Source of the DNA: Candidatus Daviesbacteria bacterium
GTDB taxonomy: Bacteria > Patescibacteriota > Microgenomatia > Daviesbacterales > UBA10151
Reading direction: 5' to 3'
Assembly: GCA_016186985.1 (NCBI GenBank)
Contig: JACPKO010000030.1
Location: 1 to 14,254 of the forward strand
Length of the DNA stretch: 14,254 nt
The first letter of the stretch is position 1. Every line of letters starts with the position of its first letter. Of the stretch, positions 1 through 5,629 are shown in pieces. The notes under the pieces were generated by a model. The model ran no database searches. It was not told the origin of the DNA and worked only from the letters and a program-made list of their open reading frames with translations. Made by a program: the position numbers and the translations under genes.

Positions 1-353
1 AAAGCCGGAAAATCAAGTTTTAGTCCTGCTTCCTCAAGGCTTGAACCACTTCCTTTAACATCTTCAATTACAAATACCGGTTTTAGACCAGGCTCTAGAA
101 AGTTTTCCTGCAGAGTCACAGTTTCGCCTACTTCACTCTTGGTTAAAGGATTTTCTTTAACGGTCTCATTTATAGTCTCTGTTCTTAGACGGTAAAAAGA
201 GTCCCAGCTTTCGCGGATAGTCTGTTTAGCTTCTGCTGAATGGATGACTTTTGTGTTATCTGTCTCGGCTTTTTCAAATTCACTCCAATTCTCAATACCT
301 TCAAAAAGGCTGGGTTTATTTATACCTGGAGTTTGAGCTCTGGTTGGATTCAT
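1..353 (-). CDS. Hypothetical protein, N-terminal part (runs off window start)
   Basis: An open frame of 117 codons without a stop reads leftward from an ATG at 353 and continues past the window edge. The protein begins MNPTRAQTPGINKPSLFEG and is hydrophilic and Glu/Lys/Thr-rich, with no signal peptide or membrane segment, so it is probably cytoplasmic. I do not recognise the family. The start is supported by a good promoter immediately upstream (TATAAT at 363-368 on the minus strand, only 9 nt from the ATG), which implies a leaderless or nearly leaderless mRNA. It is divergent from the tRNA-Leu locus at 445. Codon quality and the promoter make it a real gene; the function is unknown. Confidence 0.75.
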   Translation of the reverse strand, partial: MNPTRAQTPGINKPSLFEGIENWSEFEKAETDNTKVIHSAEAKQTIRESWDSFYRLRTETINETVKENPLTKSEVGETVTLQENFLEPGLKPVFVIEDVKGSGSSLEEAGLKLDFPA

Positions 354-362
354 GATATCCGT

Positions 363-391
363 ATTATACCAAGAAACAGCAAACGAAACAA
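363..391 (-). promoter_or_regulatory. Sigma-70-type promoter of the leftmost gene
   Basis: Read on the minus strand: TTGTTT (386-391), a 17-nt spacer, and a perfect TATAAT (363-368). The start codon begins 9 nt downstream, so the transcript would have almost no 5' leader. Confidence 0.7.
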
Positions 392-444
392 TAACTATAA
401 GTCTAGATAGATATAGAGTGAATTTTTTGTTAGAATTCGATTAA

Positions 445-494
445 GCCCAAGTGGTGAAATGGTATACACGATAGGTTGATTCTCAATTTGAAAC
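445..494 (+). pseudogene. 5' half of an interrupted tRNA-Leu
   Basis: GCCCAAG (445-451) followed by a Leu-type D-arm (TGGTGAAATGGTATACACG) looks like the 5' part of a class II tRNA. It matches the D-arm of the intact tRNA-Leu(GAG) at 5328. After about nucleotide 477 the sequence stops resembling a tRNA and runs into CAATTTGAAAC (484-494). Its acceptor strand pairs perfectly, over 7 bp, with CTTGGGC at 670-676, on the far side of the complete tRNA-Leu(UAG). The anticodon cannot be assigned with confidence. Confidence 0.65.
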
Positions 495-606
495 ATTTTA
501 TCGGGCGAGTGGTGGAATGGTAGACACGCATGGTTTAGGACCATGTTCTTGAAAAAGAGTGGAGGTTCAAGTCCTCTCTCGCCCACAAGTTTGTAGTTTC
601 AAATTG
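484..606. repeat. 11-bp inverted repeat bracketing tRNA-Leu(UAG)
   Basis: CAATTTGAAAC (484-494) and GTTTCAAATTG (596-606) are exact reverse complements. They enclose the whole tRNA-Leu(UAG) gene and lie between the two halves of the outer tRNA-Leu, so the enclosed 123 bp look like an inserted unit. Confidence 0.8.
503..585 (+). tRNA. trnL(uag): tRNA-Leu (UAG)
   Basis: A complete class II tRNA. The acceptor stem is GGGCGAG/CTCGCCC (503-509 with 578-584). The anticodon arm is CATGG-TTTAGGA-CCATG, giving anticodon UAG. It has a long Leu-type variable arm, a T-arm GGAGG-TTCAAGT-CCTCT, and discriminator A585. No CCA is encoded; the next bases are CA. It sits inside a second, split tRNA-Leu. Confidence 0.93.
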
Positions 607-677
607 TAGGACCTTTTGCGAAGCAAGAGCTACGCTCATTGCCGTAAGGCGTGGAGGTTCGAGTCCTCTCTTGGGCA
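596..677 (+). pseudogene. 3' half of an interrupted tRNA-Leu
   Basis: Positions 640-677 carry a Leu-like variable arm (TTGCCGTAAGGCGT), a T-arm GGAGG-TTCGAGT-CCTCT (653-669), the acceptor strand CTTGGGC (670-676) and discriminator A677. The acceptor strand is a perfect partner of GCCCAAG at 445-451. Between the inverted repeat (596-606) and the variable arm lie two hairpin-prone stretches: CTTTTGC-GAA-GCAAGAG and GCAAGAGC-TAC-GCTCATTGC. Positions 607-613 (TAGGACC) resemble the 3' side of a UAG anticodon loop. The gene could be dead, or a tRNA interrupted by palindromic elements. The end lies 2 nt from the stop codon of the convergent gatD. Confidence 0.65.
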
Positions 678-679
678 CA

Positions 680-1465
680 TCAGCTGAATTCTTTTACAGC
701 AAAATCATGTGCTTTGTTTTCTAGTTCATCGCCCAAAGGCTTTAATTTGACTTTCTTTTCATACTTTATTTCTAAGGCCTTTTGGATTAACCAGTCTGCA
801 AGTTGAGGGTTTTTTGGAAGAAGAGAGCCATGCATGTAGCAACCGATGGCATTTTTGTAAATGCATCCTTCTGTCCCGTCTTCACTATTGTTCCCGGAGC
901 CTTTAATAACTTTTCCTAATGGTTTAGCACCGTTTTCCAGGAAAGTTTTTCCCGAATGATTTTCAAAACCAACTAAATAGCTATCAGCAATTAGCTGTCG
1001 GCTATCAGCTGCATATTTGTTTTTTGCTGAAAGCTGAAGGCTGAAAGCTGAAGGCTTAATTACAATATTCCCAATCATCCTGTCATTTGAAGCTTTTGTG
1101 TAAGCAGGAAATATCCCGACACCATCCAGCTTTTTCCCTTCAAACGGCTGGTAAAATTTACCTAAGAGCTGGTAGCCCCCGCAAATTGAAAGCATGGGAA
1201 CTCCCCTTTCAACTTCTTCCCTTACCACTTTTCCCTTGCCACTTTCTGTTAAGTCACCTGCCACTTGGGTTTGTGCCTGATCCTGCCCCCCTCCAAAGAA
1301 ATACATATCAAACCCCCGAGGTTTGAGTTTATCACCCACAGAAATGTTTTTTACCTCAACCTCTATTCCCCGCCACTCACAGCGTTTTTTAAGACAAATA
1401 ATGTTGCCTGTATCCCCGTAAATATTCATTAGATCCCCGTACAAATATCCAATTATGAGTTTCAT
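680..1465 (-). CDS. gatD: GatD, glutamine amidotransferase subunit of lipid II isoglutaminyl synthase
   Basis: 261 aa, CobB/CobQ-like class I glutamine amidotransferase. With MurT it amidates the alpha-carboxyl of D-Glu in the stem peptide of lipid II, supplying ammonia from glutamine on the cytoplasmic face. Visible motifs: N-terminal LYGDLMNIYGDTGN (8-21), FFGGGQDQAQ (56-65), the nucleophile elbow LSICGGYQLLG with Cys95, VGFENHSG (165-172), and the catalytic His in CYMHGSLLPKNP (His212). The ATG overlaps the murT stop (ATGA-type, 4 nt), so the two are translationally coupled. Residues about 139-163 are an extra segment of repeat-like peptide (SAFSLQLSAKNK...), coded by a tandem/inverted DNA repeat inserted in frame between conserved blocks. 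The stop codon lies 2 nt from the convergent tRNA remnant. Confidence 0.9.
   Translation of the reverse strand: MKLIIGYLYGDLMNIYGDTGNIICLKKRCEWRGIEVEVKNISVGDKLKPRGFDMYFFGGGQDQAQTQVAGDLTESGKGKVVREEVERGVPMLSICGGYQLLGKFYQPFEGKKLDGVGIFPAYTKASNDRMIGNIVIKPSAFSLQLSAKNKYAADSRQLIADSYLVGFENHSGKTFLENGAKPLGKVIKGSGNNSEDGTEGCIYKNAIGCYMHGSLLPKNPQLADWLIQKALEIKYEKKVKLKPLGDELENKAHDFAVKEFS
977..1051. repeat. In-frame repeat insertion inside gatD
   Basis: About 75 bp of short repeats. On the plus strand, 1025-1056 contain tandem copies of a GCTGAAAGCTGAAG-like unit, and 978-1011 contain GCTATCAGC and GCTGTCGGCTATCAGCTGC, which form an imperfect inverted repeat with it. It translates to residues about 139-163 of GatD and keeps the frame. 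Confidence 0.75.
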
Positions 1466-2742
1466 TCTTTCCAGTACTCCTTTCGAATTCCCTTCTTAAC
1501 CATTATTTTTTGCAGTTTCATTAAAGCCGTATAAGTTGGGAGAATAAATAAGCGTCCTGAAGTTTTTGCCAAGGATTTATCAAAGGCCGATTCAAGACCC
1601 GGAATGATCTCAATTCTGTTTTCTGCAATTCCTGCATATTTTAATCTTAAAGCCAAATCGAAAGCTCTTGAACCTGCTGTAAAGATTTGAGATTTGAAAT
1701 TTGAGATTTTAAATTTTTCCAATTCAATGTCCCAAATCCAGGAAACATCCCTTCCGTCTGCAAGATTATCATTTAAAGCAAGAAGTAATGTATCTTTGGA
1801 AGTAATATGAGGCAAAACAGTCTGCAAAACCTGGGTAGCCCCGACAGGATTCTTTATCAAAAAAATACTCCCTCTTTTATTCGCGCTTTCAAAATTCTCA
1901 AACCTGCCAAAAGTGGCCTTAAAGTTCTTTAAGCTTTCGGCTTCCGAATTTCTTAAGTCTCCAAGTAAAAACTTAGCGGCCAGCGCGGCTGAAGCGTTAT
2001 AAATGTTGTAGTCCCCGGGAAGCTGCAAACTAACCGGCAATTTACAGTTATCAAGCTGAAATATAAAACCGGTTCCCTCAAGCGCATTTGCCTTTACATT
2101 TACTGTTTTAAAACGGGAATTTTTACTCGAAGATGATTTCTTTTCGCCTTTAAAATCGTTTTTGTGAACTGAAAAACTCTCCGTTTTTTTGCCCGCTTTC
2201 TCAAGAGGTTCCAAACTTCCGTCGTCCCCGTTAATAAGCAGTTGAGTTTTTTCCGGGAGTTTCATTATTGTCTCAATCCATTTTTTTATAATACTGTCCA
2301 CTTCGCCGTATCGGTCAAGCTGATCACGAAAAACATTCAAAAATACAATTAAATCGGGCTTAATTTTGGGGGCTAGGTTGTTAAAAGCTGCCTCATCAAT
2401 TTCCCAAACCGCAACTTGTTCCCTAATTGATCCAAAAAAAGAACTGTGCTTAATGAGTGTTGAGGCAATTCCCCTTTCAAGATTTGAGCCTGTTTGGTTG
2501 CGGATAACTTTTTGATTGTGATCGCGGTACATATGTGCGAGCATAGCCGAGGTTGTTGTTTTTCCGTTTGTACCTGTGATGATTACCTGCTTGGGTATTT
2601 GTGAAGCAAGTTTATTTACTAAATCAGGATCGATTTTTAATGCGTAAAAACCGGGGGCTGCGAATCCCCCGCCTAAACCCAATAATCTGGAAAGAAAAAA
2701 AATGGATTTACCTAAAAGAAGGGCGGCAAAAGTTTTTAACAT
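1462..2742 (-). CDS. murT: MurT, Mur-ligase-like subunit of lipid II isoglutaminyl synthase
   Basis: 426 aa. The ATP-dependent ligase subunit activates the D-Glu carboxyl of lipid II for amidation by ammonia from GatD. Domains in order: N-terminal hydrophobic segment, Mur ligase central domain with P-loop GTNGKTTT (57-64), FLNVFRDQLDRYGEVD (134-149), a C-terminal DUF1727-type region with the signature LNDNLADGRDVSWIWD (323-338), and SRAFDLALRLKYAGI (358-372). The four-Cys zinc ribbon seen in well-studied MurT proteins is absent. The matching stretch (about 172-225) is Lys/Ser-rich and the only Cys in the protein is Cys233. Residues about 344-353 (KFKISNFKSQ) come from an AT-rich repeat inserted just after the signature. 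A TATAAT box 8 nt before the ATG suggests leaderless transcription of murT-gatD. Confidence 0.9.
   Translation of the reverse strand: MLKTFAALLLGKSIFFLSRLLGLGGGFAAPGFYALKIDPDLVNKLASQIPKQVIITGTNGKTTTSAMLAHMYRDHNQKVIRNQTGSNLERGIASTLIKHSSFFGSIREQVAVWEIDEAAFNNLAPKIKPDLIVFLNVFRDQLDRYGEVDSIIKKWIETIMKLPEKTQLLINGDDGSLEPLEKAGKKTESFSVHKNDFKGEKKSSSSKNSRFKTVNVKANALEGTGFIFQLDNCKLPVSLQLPGDYNIYNASAALAAKFLLGDLRNSEAESLKNFKATFGRFENFESANKRGSIFLIKNPVGATQVLQTVLPHITSKDTLLLALNDNLADGRDVSWIWDIELEKFKISNFKSQIFTAGSRAFDLALRLKYAGIAENRIEIIPGLESAFDKSLAKTSGRLFILPTYTALMKLQKIMVKKGIRKEYWKE
1684..1713. repeat. AT-rich repeat insertion in murT
   Basis: GATTTGAGATTTGAAATTTG and the following GAGATTTTAAA form a degenerate tandem array of GATTTGA/GAAATTT units. 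It codes for the low-complexity peptide KFKISNFKSQ between two conserved MurT blocks. Confidence 0.6.
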
Positions 2743-2750
2743 TTGGCCTA

Positions 2751-2756
2751 ATTATA
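2751..2756 (-). promoter_or_regulatory. -10 box of murT-gatD
   Basis: A perfect TATAAT on the minus strand lies 8 nt upstream of the murT ATG. I see no convincing -35. A 6-bp hairpin (AACTGA/TCAGTT, 2763-2778) lies between it and the stop of the upstream gene and may separate the transcripts. Confidence 0.5.
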
Positions 2757-2781
2757 TATTACAACTGATTTATCAGTTGAG

Positions 2782-3414
2782 TTAGTTTAATACATCTAAA
2801 CTGAATTCATGCGTTTTATTGGCAAGTTCAGTAGTTAGCCCTCGTGTTTCAGGAAGGTCACTCGAGTATTCAATTCCTGCAAGCTCTACGTCAACCGGGT
2901 AATTTTGGGCAAATTTTTCAATAGAATTCATAAAGAAGGTAACATTTTTACCCCATTTAGGCGATGCGGCATAAAGTCTATTCATTGAATAAGGTTCAGC
3001 ATAACCTTTATCAACATAATTTTCCCTGAGTCCCTTGGAGATGGTAAATATAGCTTCGCGCCATGATTTAAAATAGATAGCGTTATTGCCATAAACTCCC
3101 CACCCCCAGCCGTTAAAACCTCCAGGGATGTATTTACCGAATGTAGATTCTACACCGGAAATGGAAACAACTAATTTCCAGTCAAGGCCATACTGATCAG
3201 CCGCATCAATAAAATCCTGTGCGCTGTCCTCAAGCGGCGAGTTATGTTTAGCTAAGTAATCTTTAAGAATGGTGGCTCTTTTATCAACAGGTCTTGCTTC
3301 AATTTGTACAATCTGCTCACTTTGAGCATAAACTGGAGACACCCTCAATAAATTGAAAGGAAGGTATATAAGGGAAGCGGTTAAAAGACCCAAAATTAAT
3401 TTTTGAAGTTCCAT
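2782..3414 (-). CDS. Secreted lysozyme-like (transglycosylase/glucosaminidase-type) protein
   Basis: 210 aa from the ATG at 3414. An upstream in-frame TTG at 3432 would add six residues but is less likely. The N-terminus is a signal peptide (MELQKLILGLLTASLIYLPF, ending near VYAQS). The mature part has the helical lysozyme-fold pattern: DYLAKHNSPLEDSAQDFIDAADQYGLDWKL, then a catalytic-Glu-like motif SISGVESTFGKYIPGG (Glu89 from this start), then NGWGWGVYG. This suggests a peptidoglycan-cleaving enzyme, or a binding protein derived from one, acting outside the cytoplasmic membrane; the exact bond cut cannot be told. It lies upstream of the murT-gatD pair, so this is a small cell-wall cluster. 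It has its own promoter at 3489-3517 and a 5' leader of about 67 nt that contains a hairpin near the start codon. Confidence 0.8.
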   Translation of the reverse strand: MELQKLILGLLTASLIYLPFNLLRVSPVYAQSEQIVQIEARPVDKRATILKDYLAKHNSPLEDSAQDFIDAADQYGLDWKLVVSISGVESTFGKYIPGGFNGWGWGVYGNNAIYFKSWREAIFTISKGLRENYVDKGYAEPYSMNRLYAASPKWGKNVTFFMNSIEKFAQNYPVDVELAGIEYSSDLPETRGLTTELANKTHEFSLDVLN

Positions 3415-3426
3415 GTATTTTTCATC

Positions 3427-3444
3427 CAACAACCCTAGTTGTTG
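3427..3444 (-). promoter_or_regulatory. Hairpin in the 5' leader of the lysozyme-like gene
   Basis: CAACAAC-CCTA-GTTGTTG is a perfect 7-bp inverted repeat about 12 nt upstream of the ATG at 3414. It could affect ribosome access. No recognised riboswitch class is apparent. Confidence 0.4.
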
Positions 3445-3488
3445 AAAGAATCCTGAAGCTTTGGGTGTCCTTCAAGATTGAACAGAGA

Positions 3489-3517
3489 ATTATATACTAT
3501 AAGGTAAACTAAGTCAA
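3489..3517 (-). promoter_or_regulatory. Strong promoter of the lysozyme-like gene
   Basis: On the minus strand: TTGACT (3512-3517), exactly 17 nt, TATAAT (3489-3494). The predicted start site is near 3482, giving a leader of about 67 nt. It lies in the gap after yvcK, so the downstream gene need not depend on yvcK transcription. Confidence 0.8.
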
Positions 3518-3533
3518 ATTATATGGGATATAT

Positions 3534-4535
3534 TCAGAAGCTGAGGAGGGTTTGTGCGAGCTTGTCCGGATCGTGCCTAAGAAGGTGCTCCTTAGGTGAG
3601 TATTTTGCGAGAGATGAGGTTATAACCTTTGCGTTAGGGGCGATTTTTTTAATCTCAGCCTCATCCAGTTTAACTATTTTTTGGCCTTGTTTTGCATAAA
3701 CTTTTTCAATATCAGGCACAATTGAATTCTTGTTGGCAACAATAAAATCTATCCTGCTGCCCTGTCCAAGGTAAAAAACCAAAGACTCAAGAAAGTTCGA
3801 CGCTTTAAAAAAGTCAGTCTCTCCCCTTTTAGTCATTAAATTTAAAACAAAGACCAATTTTGCATGAGAGGAGTGAATAGCTTCGGCTACACCGTTGACC
3901 AGAAGGTGCGGCAGGATACTCGTATATAAATCCCCCGGAGCTAAAACAATTTTATCTGCGTTTGCTATTGCCTCAAGCGCTTTCGGGTTAACATCTGCAG
4001 TTGAGTCAAAATAAATTCTTGAGATTTTATCCCTGGCCTTAAAATCTTTCTCATCCCCCCTTGTATCAATTAAAGACTCCCCTTCTATAATATTTCCTTT
4101 AACAGTTTTAGCGCAAAGTTGCAAATCGCTTAAAGAAACAGGAATAATTTGGGCCCGTACTCTAAATAATGCCCTTGCCGCATCCAGTCCACGGTCTGCG
4201 CCCTGATATAAAAGCTGTAGCTGGGACTGGATTAAGTTGCCTAAGGCATGGCCTTTTAGGGGCCCGGAAACGTCCTTAAACCGTTCGTTAAAAAGTTTTT
4301 GGGCTACCTGCCTTTGTGCGTCGTCTTCCATTAAAGCCAGCAGGCACTGTCGGGTGTCCCCGGGTGGCAAAACCCCCATCTCAACCCTTAGTCTTCCTGA
4401 GCTGCCTCCGCTGTCCCAGGTGCCGGTAATCGCACTAATTTGCTCCGGGTCATTGGTATCCACAAGACCCCGTAAAAGCGAATAATGACCTGTCCCCCCG
4501 CCCAAAGTGACTATTTTCTGATTGGCTTTGCTCAT
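3534..4535 (-). CDS. yvcK: YvcK/CofD-like protein (gluconeogenesis factor family)
   Basis: 333 aa, close to the family's usual length. YvcK proteins bind UDP-sugars and, in Gram-positive bacteria, affect cell-wall precursor supply and growth on gluconeogenic carbon; the CofD relatives are 2-phospho-L-lactate transferases. Motifs: glycine loop LGGGTGHYSLLRGL (11-24), a variant of the DDGGSSGRLR motif (TWDSGGSSGRLR, 39-50), GVLPPGDTRQCLLAL (54-68), GHALGNLI (95-102), and APGDLYTSILPHLLV. The ATG at 4535 begins the conserved N-terminus directly. It lies next to murT/gatD and a lysozyme-like gene, in line with a wall-related role. Oddity: the second Asp of DDGG is replaced by Ser. The assignment to the family is secure; the physiological role is inferred. 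Confidence 0.9.
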   Translation of the reverse strand: MSKANQKIVTLGGGTGHYSLLRGLVDTNDPEQISAITGTWDSGGSSGRLRVEMGVLPPGDTRQCLLALMEDDAQRQVAQKLFNERFKDVSGPLKGHALGNLIQSQLQLLYQGADRGLDAARALFRVRAQIIPVSLSDLQLCAKTVKGNIIEGESLIDTRGDEKDFKARDKISRIYFDSTADVNPKALEAIANADKIVLAPGDLYTSILPHLLVNGVAEAIHSSHAKLVFVLNLMTKRGETDFFKASNFLESLVFYLGQGSRIDFIVANKNSIVPDIEKVYAKQGQKIVKLDEAEIKKIAPNAKVITSSLAKYSPKEHLLRHDPDKLAQTLLSF

Positions 4536-4592
4536 CTATTCCACTAAGATTACCACAATAAGGCAATAGTGGGAAATATTAGCAATTTAGAG

Positions 4593-4598
4593 TAAAAT
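4593..4598 (+). promoter_or_regulatory. Probable -10 box of tRNA-Leu(CAG)
   Basis: TAAAAT lies 12 nt upstream of the first tRNA base in an AT-rich gap between yvcK (divergent) and the tRNA. No clear -35 is visible. Confidence 0.4.
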
Positions 4599-4610
4599 CT
4601 ATTAAAATTT

Positions 4611-4693
4611 GCCGAAGTGGTGGAATGGTAGACACGCAGCGTTCAGAGCGCTGTCTTCGCAAGAAGGTGAAGGTTCAACTCCTTTCTTCGGCA
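4611..4693 (+). tRNA. trnL(cag): tRNA-Leu (CAG)
   Basis: Acceptor GCCGAAG/CTTCGGC (4611-4617 with 4686-4692), anticodon arm CAGCG-TTCAGAG-CGCTG with anticodon CAG, a long variable arm, a T-loop of TTCAACT type, and discriminator A4693 followed by CA. No CCA is encoded. Confidence 0.93.
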
Positions 4694-4742
4694 CACATTT
4701 CGCAAATAGTAAATTAAGACAAATTCTGTTAGATTATGGCAC

Positions 4743-5279
4743 ATGAGAACAGGTGGAGAATACCCTTCTCCGGAAGAGCTAACAACTGCAGCAAATATAT
4801 TAGGTAGATTGCCGTCAGGTCGTCTCCCTTTGGGCATTTTTCTCCAATTCTCCAGATTAGCAACTCTTTCTGTTGTAGAAGTAGTGCCTCTTAACCGTAC
4901 ACCAGAGCTAAACGTTTTATTATTACAAAGGCCAGATGACGATCCTTATTGGCCTAGCGTGTGGCATTCACCAGGATCAATCATATTACCAACTGATAGA
5001 GAAGGGACTACATATCAAGATGCTATTGAAAGAGTAATTCGAGGAGAACTGCGCAACCCTAAAATCTTACGTGGCCCGATACAGTTTGGGAATGGTATCA
5101 ATAAAGAAGAGAGAGGTACAGCTGCTTGGGTTGGATTCTGGGTGGAAGTAACTGAAGCTCCTGTAGGAGAATTCTTTAGTGTAGATAGGTTACCTGAAAA
5201 TTTAATAAAAGGACACACAGAACTTATAGATGCGGCAGCCAGAAGTTTTCGAAAAAGGCTGCTAATGAACGAGAGTTAA
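4743..5279 (+). CDS. Nudix-like protein with a degenerate Nudix box
   Basis: 178 aa. The middle of the protein (about 40-170) has the pattern of a Nudix fold: strand LSVVEVVPLN, then NVLLLQRPDDDPYWPSVWHSPGS (57-79), a helix where the Nudix box should be (YQDAIERVIRGEL, 91-103), and late strands TAAWVGFWVEV (126-136). The canonical G-x5-E-x7-RE-x-x-EE pattern is not intact: ER replaces RE and only one Glu remains of the EE pair. It may therefore have lost, or altered, diphosphohydrolase activity. It sits between tRNA-Leu(CAG) and tRNA-Leu(GAG). A TAGATT element 7 nt before the ATG hints at a leaderless start, and no Shine-Dalgarno is visible. Fold assignment is moderate; the substrate is unknown. 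Confidence 0.6.
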   Translation: MRTGGEYPSPEELTTAANILGRLPSGRLPLGIFLQFSRLATLSVVEVVPLNRTPELNVLLLQRPDDDPYWPSVWHSPGSIILPTDREGTTYQDAIERVIRGELRNPKILRGPIQFGNGINKEERGTAAWVGFWVEVTEAPVGEFFSVDRLPENLIKGHTELIDAAARSFRKRLLMNES

Positions 5280-5310
5280 AATAAAACTTAAAAATCTTCT
5301 CAAATTCAGA

Positions 5311-5316
5311 TATAAT
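5311..5316 (+). promoter_or_regulatory. -10 box of tRNA-Leu(GAG)
   Basis: A perfect TATAAT, 11 nt before the tRNA 5' end. No good -35 is seen. Confidence 0.55.
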
Positions 5317-5327
5317 TACCCAAGTTT

Positions 5328-5410
5328 GCGGATGTGGTGAAATGGTATACACGCAACCTTGAGGTGGTTGTGGGCGCAAGCCCGTGGAGGTTCAACTCCT
5401 CTCATCCGCA
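5328..5410 (+). tRNA. trnL(gag): tRNA-Leu (GAG)
   Basis: Acceptor GCGGATG/CATCCGC (5328-5334 with 5403-5409), anticodon arm CAACC-TTGAGGT-GGTTG (GAG), variable arm TGGGCGCAAGCCCGT, T-arm GGAGG-TTCAACT-CCTCT, discriminator A5410. No CCA is encoded. Its last 15 bases are repeated 121 nt downstream (5518-5532). Confidence 0.93.
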
Positions 5411-5532
5411 CAAATTTTAAATTACGCCAATGGCGTAAGTTAAAATTTGTTGGGTGTTTGAGGATTTAATCAAATCTTTGATTTGGTTCAGCCCCGCCGC
5501 AGGCGGGGGGCGTGTTATCCTCTCATCCGCAC
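5397..5532 (+). repeat. Duplicated tRNA-Leu 3' end bracketing a hairpin-rich insert
   Basis: TCCTCTCATCCGCAC occurs at 5397-5411 (inside tRNA-Leu) and again at 5518-5532. Between the copies are three hairpins. The first is 5411-5449 (CAAATTTTAA/TTAAAATTTG outside, TTACGCC/GGCGTAA inside). The second is 5468-5488 (AATCAAATC/GATTTGGTT). The third is 5492-5508 (CCCCGCC-GCA-GGCGGGG). GAGGAT (5460-5465) can pair with ATCCTC (5517-5522), enclosing the last two hairpins as an expanded T-arm would. It reads as a partial second tRNA 3' end carrying palindromic insertions, or as an att-like duplication around a mini-element. No ORF is present. Confidence 0.7.
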
Positions 5533-5540
5533 CGATAGTA

Positions 5541-5546
5541 TATAAT
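5541..5546 (+). promoter_or_regulatory. -10 box before the split Val-like tRNA
   Basis: A perfect TATAAT, 10 nt before GGGCAAC (5557). It could drive the tRNA fragment and the GIY-YIG gene behind it. Confidence 0.5.
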
Positions 5547-5556
5547 AAGCATGTTT

Positions 5557-5620
5557 GGGCAACTAGCTCAGTTGGTTTACCCGAACAAATTTCTCCGAAA
5601 TTTGCGCGGGTGAAGAGCGT
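5557..5620 (+). pseudogene. 5' part of a Val-like tRNA with a hairpin in its D-loop
   Basis: Acceptor-like GGGCAAC (5557-5563), then TAGCTCAGTTGGTT, an insertion of about 35 nt, and the D-stem closing strand AGAGC. The insert is a nested hairpin: ACCCG (5579-5583) with CGGGT (5607-5611), and CAAATTTC-TCC-GAAATTTG (5586-5604). After GAGCGT the tRNA is replaced by the start of the GIY-YIG gene. Positions 5560-5620 recur at 5958-6018 with two mismatches, and the second copy carries on into a full 3' half. Confidence 0.7.
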
Positions 5621-5629
5621 TTTAATATA

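Noticed and set aside
395..586. Minus-strand ORF of 63 codons
   Set aside because: It lies across the tRNA-Leu locus; the reading is the complement of tRNA sequence and has no start signals.
445..677. Group I intron in tRNA-Leu
   Set aside because: The interrupting segment is far too short once the nested tRNA is removed, no group I core was seen, and the exon ends do not rebuild a clean anticodon stem.
4643..4837. Minus-strand ORF of 64 codons
   Set aside because: It covers the 3' part of tRNA-Leu(CAG) and the start of the Nudix-like gene, has no coding character and is a shadow.
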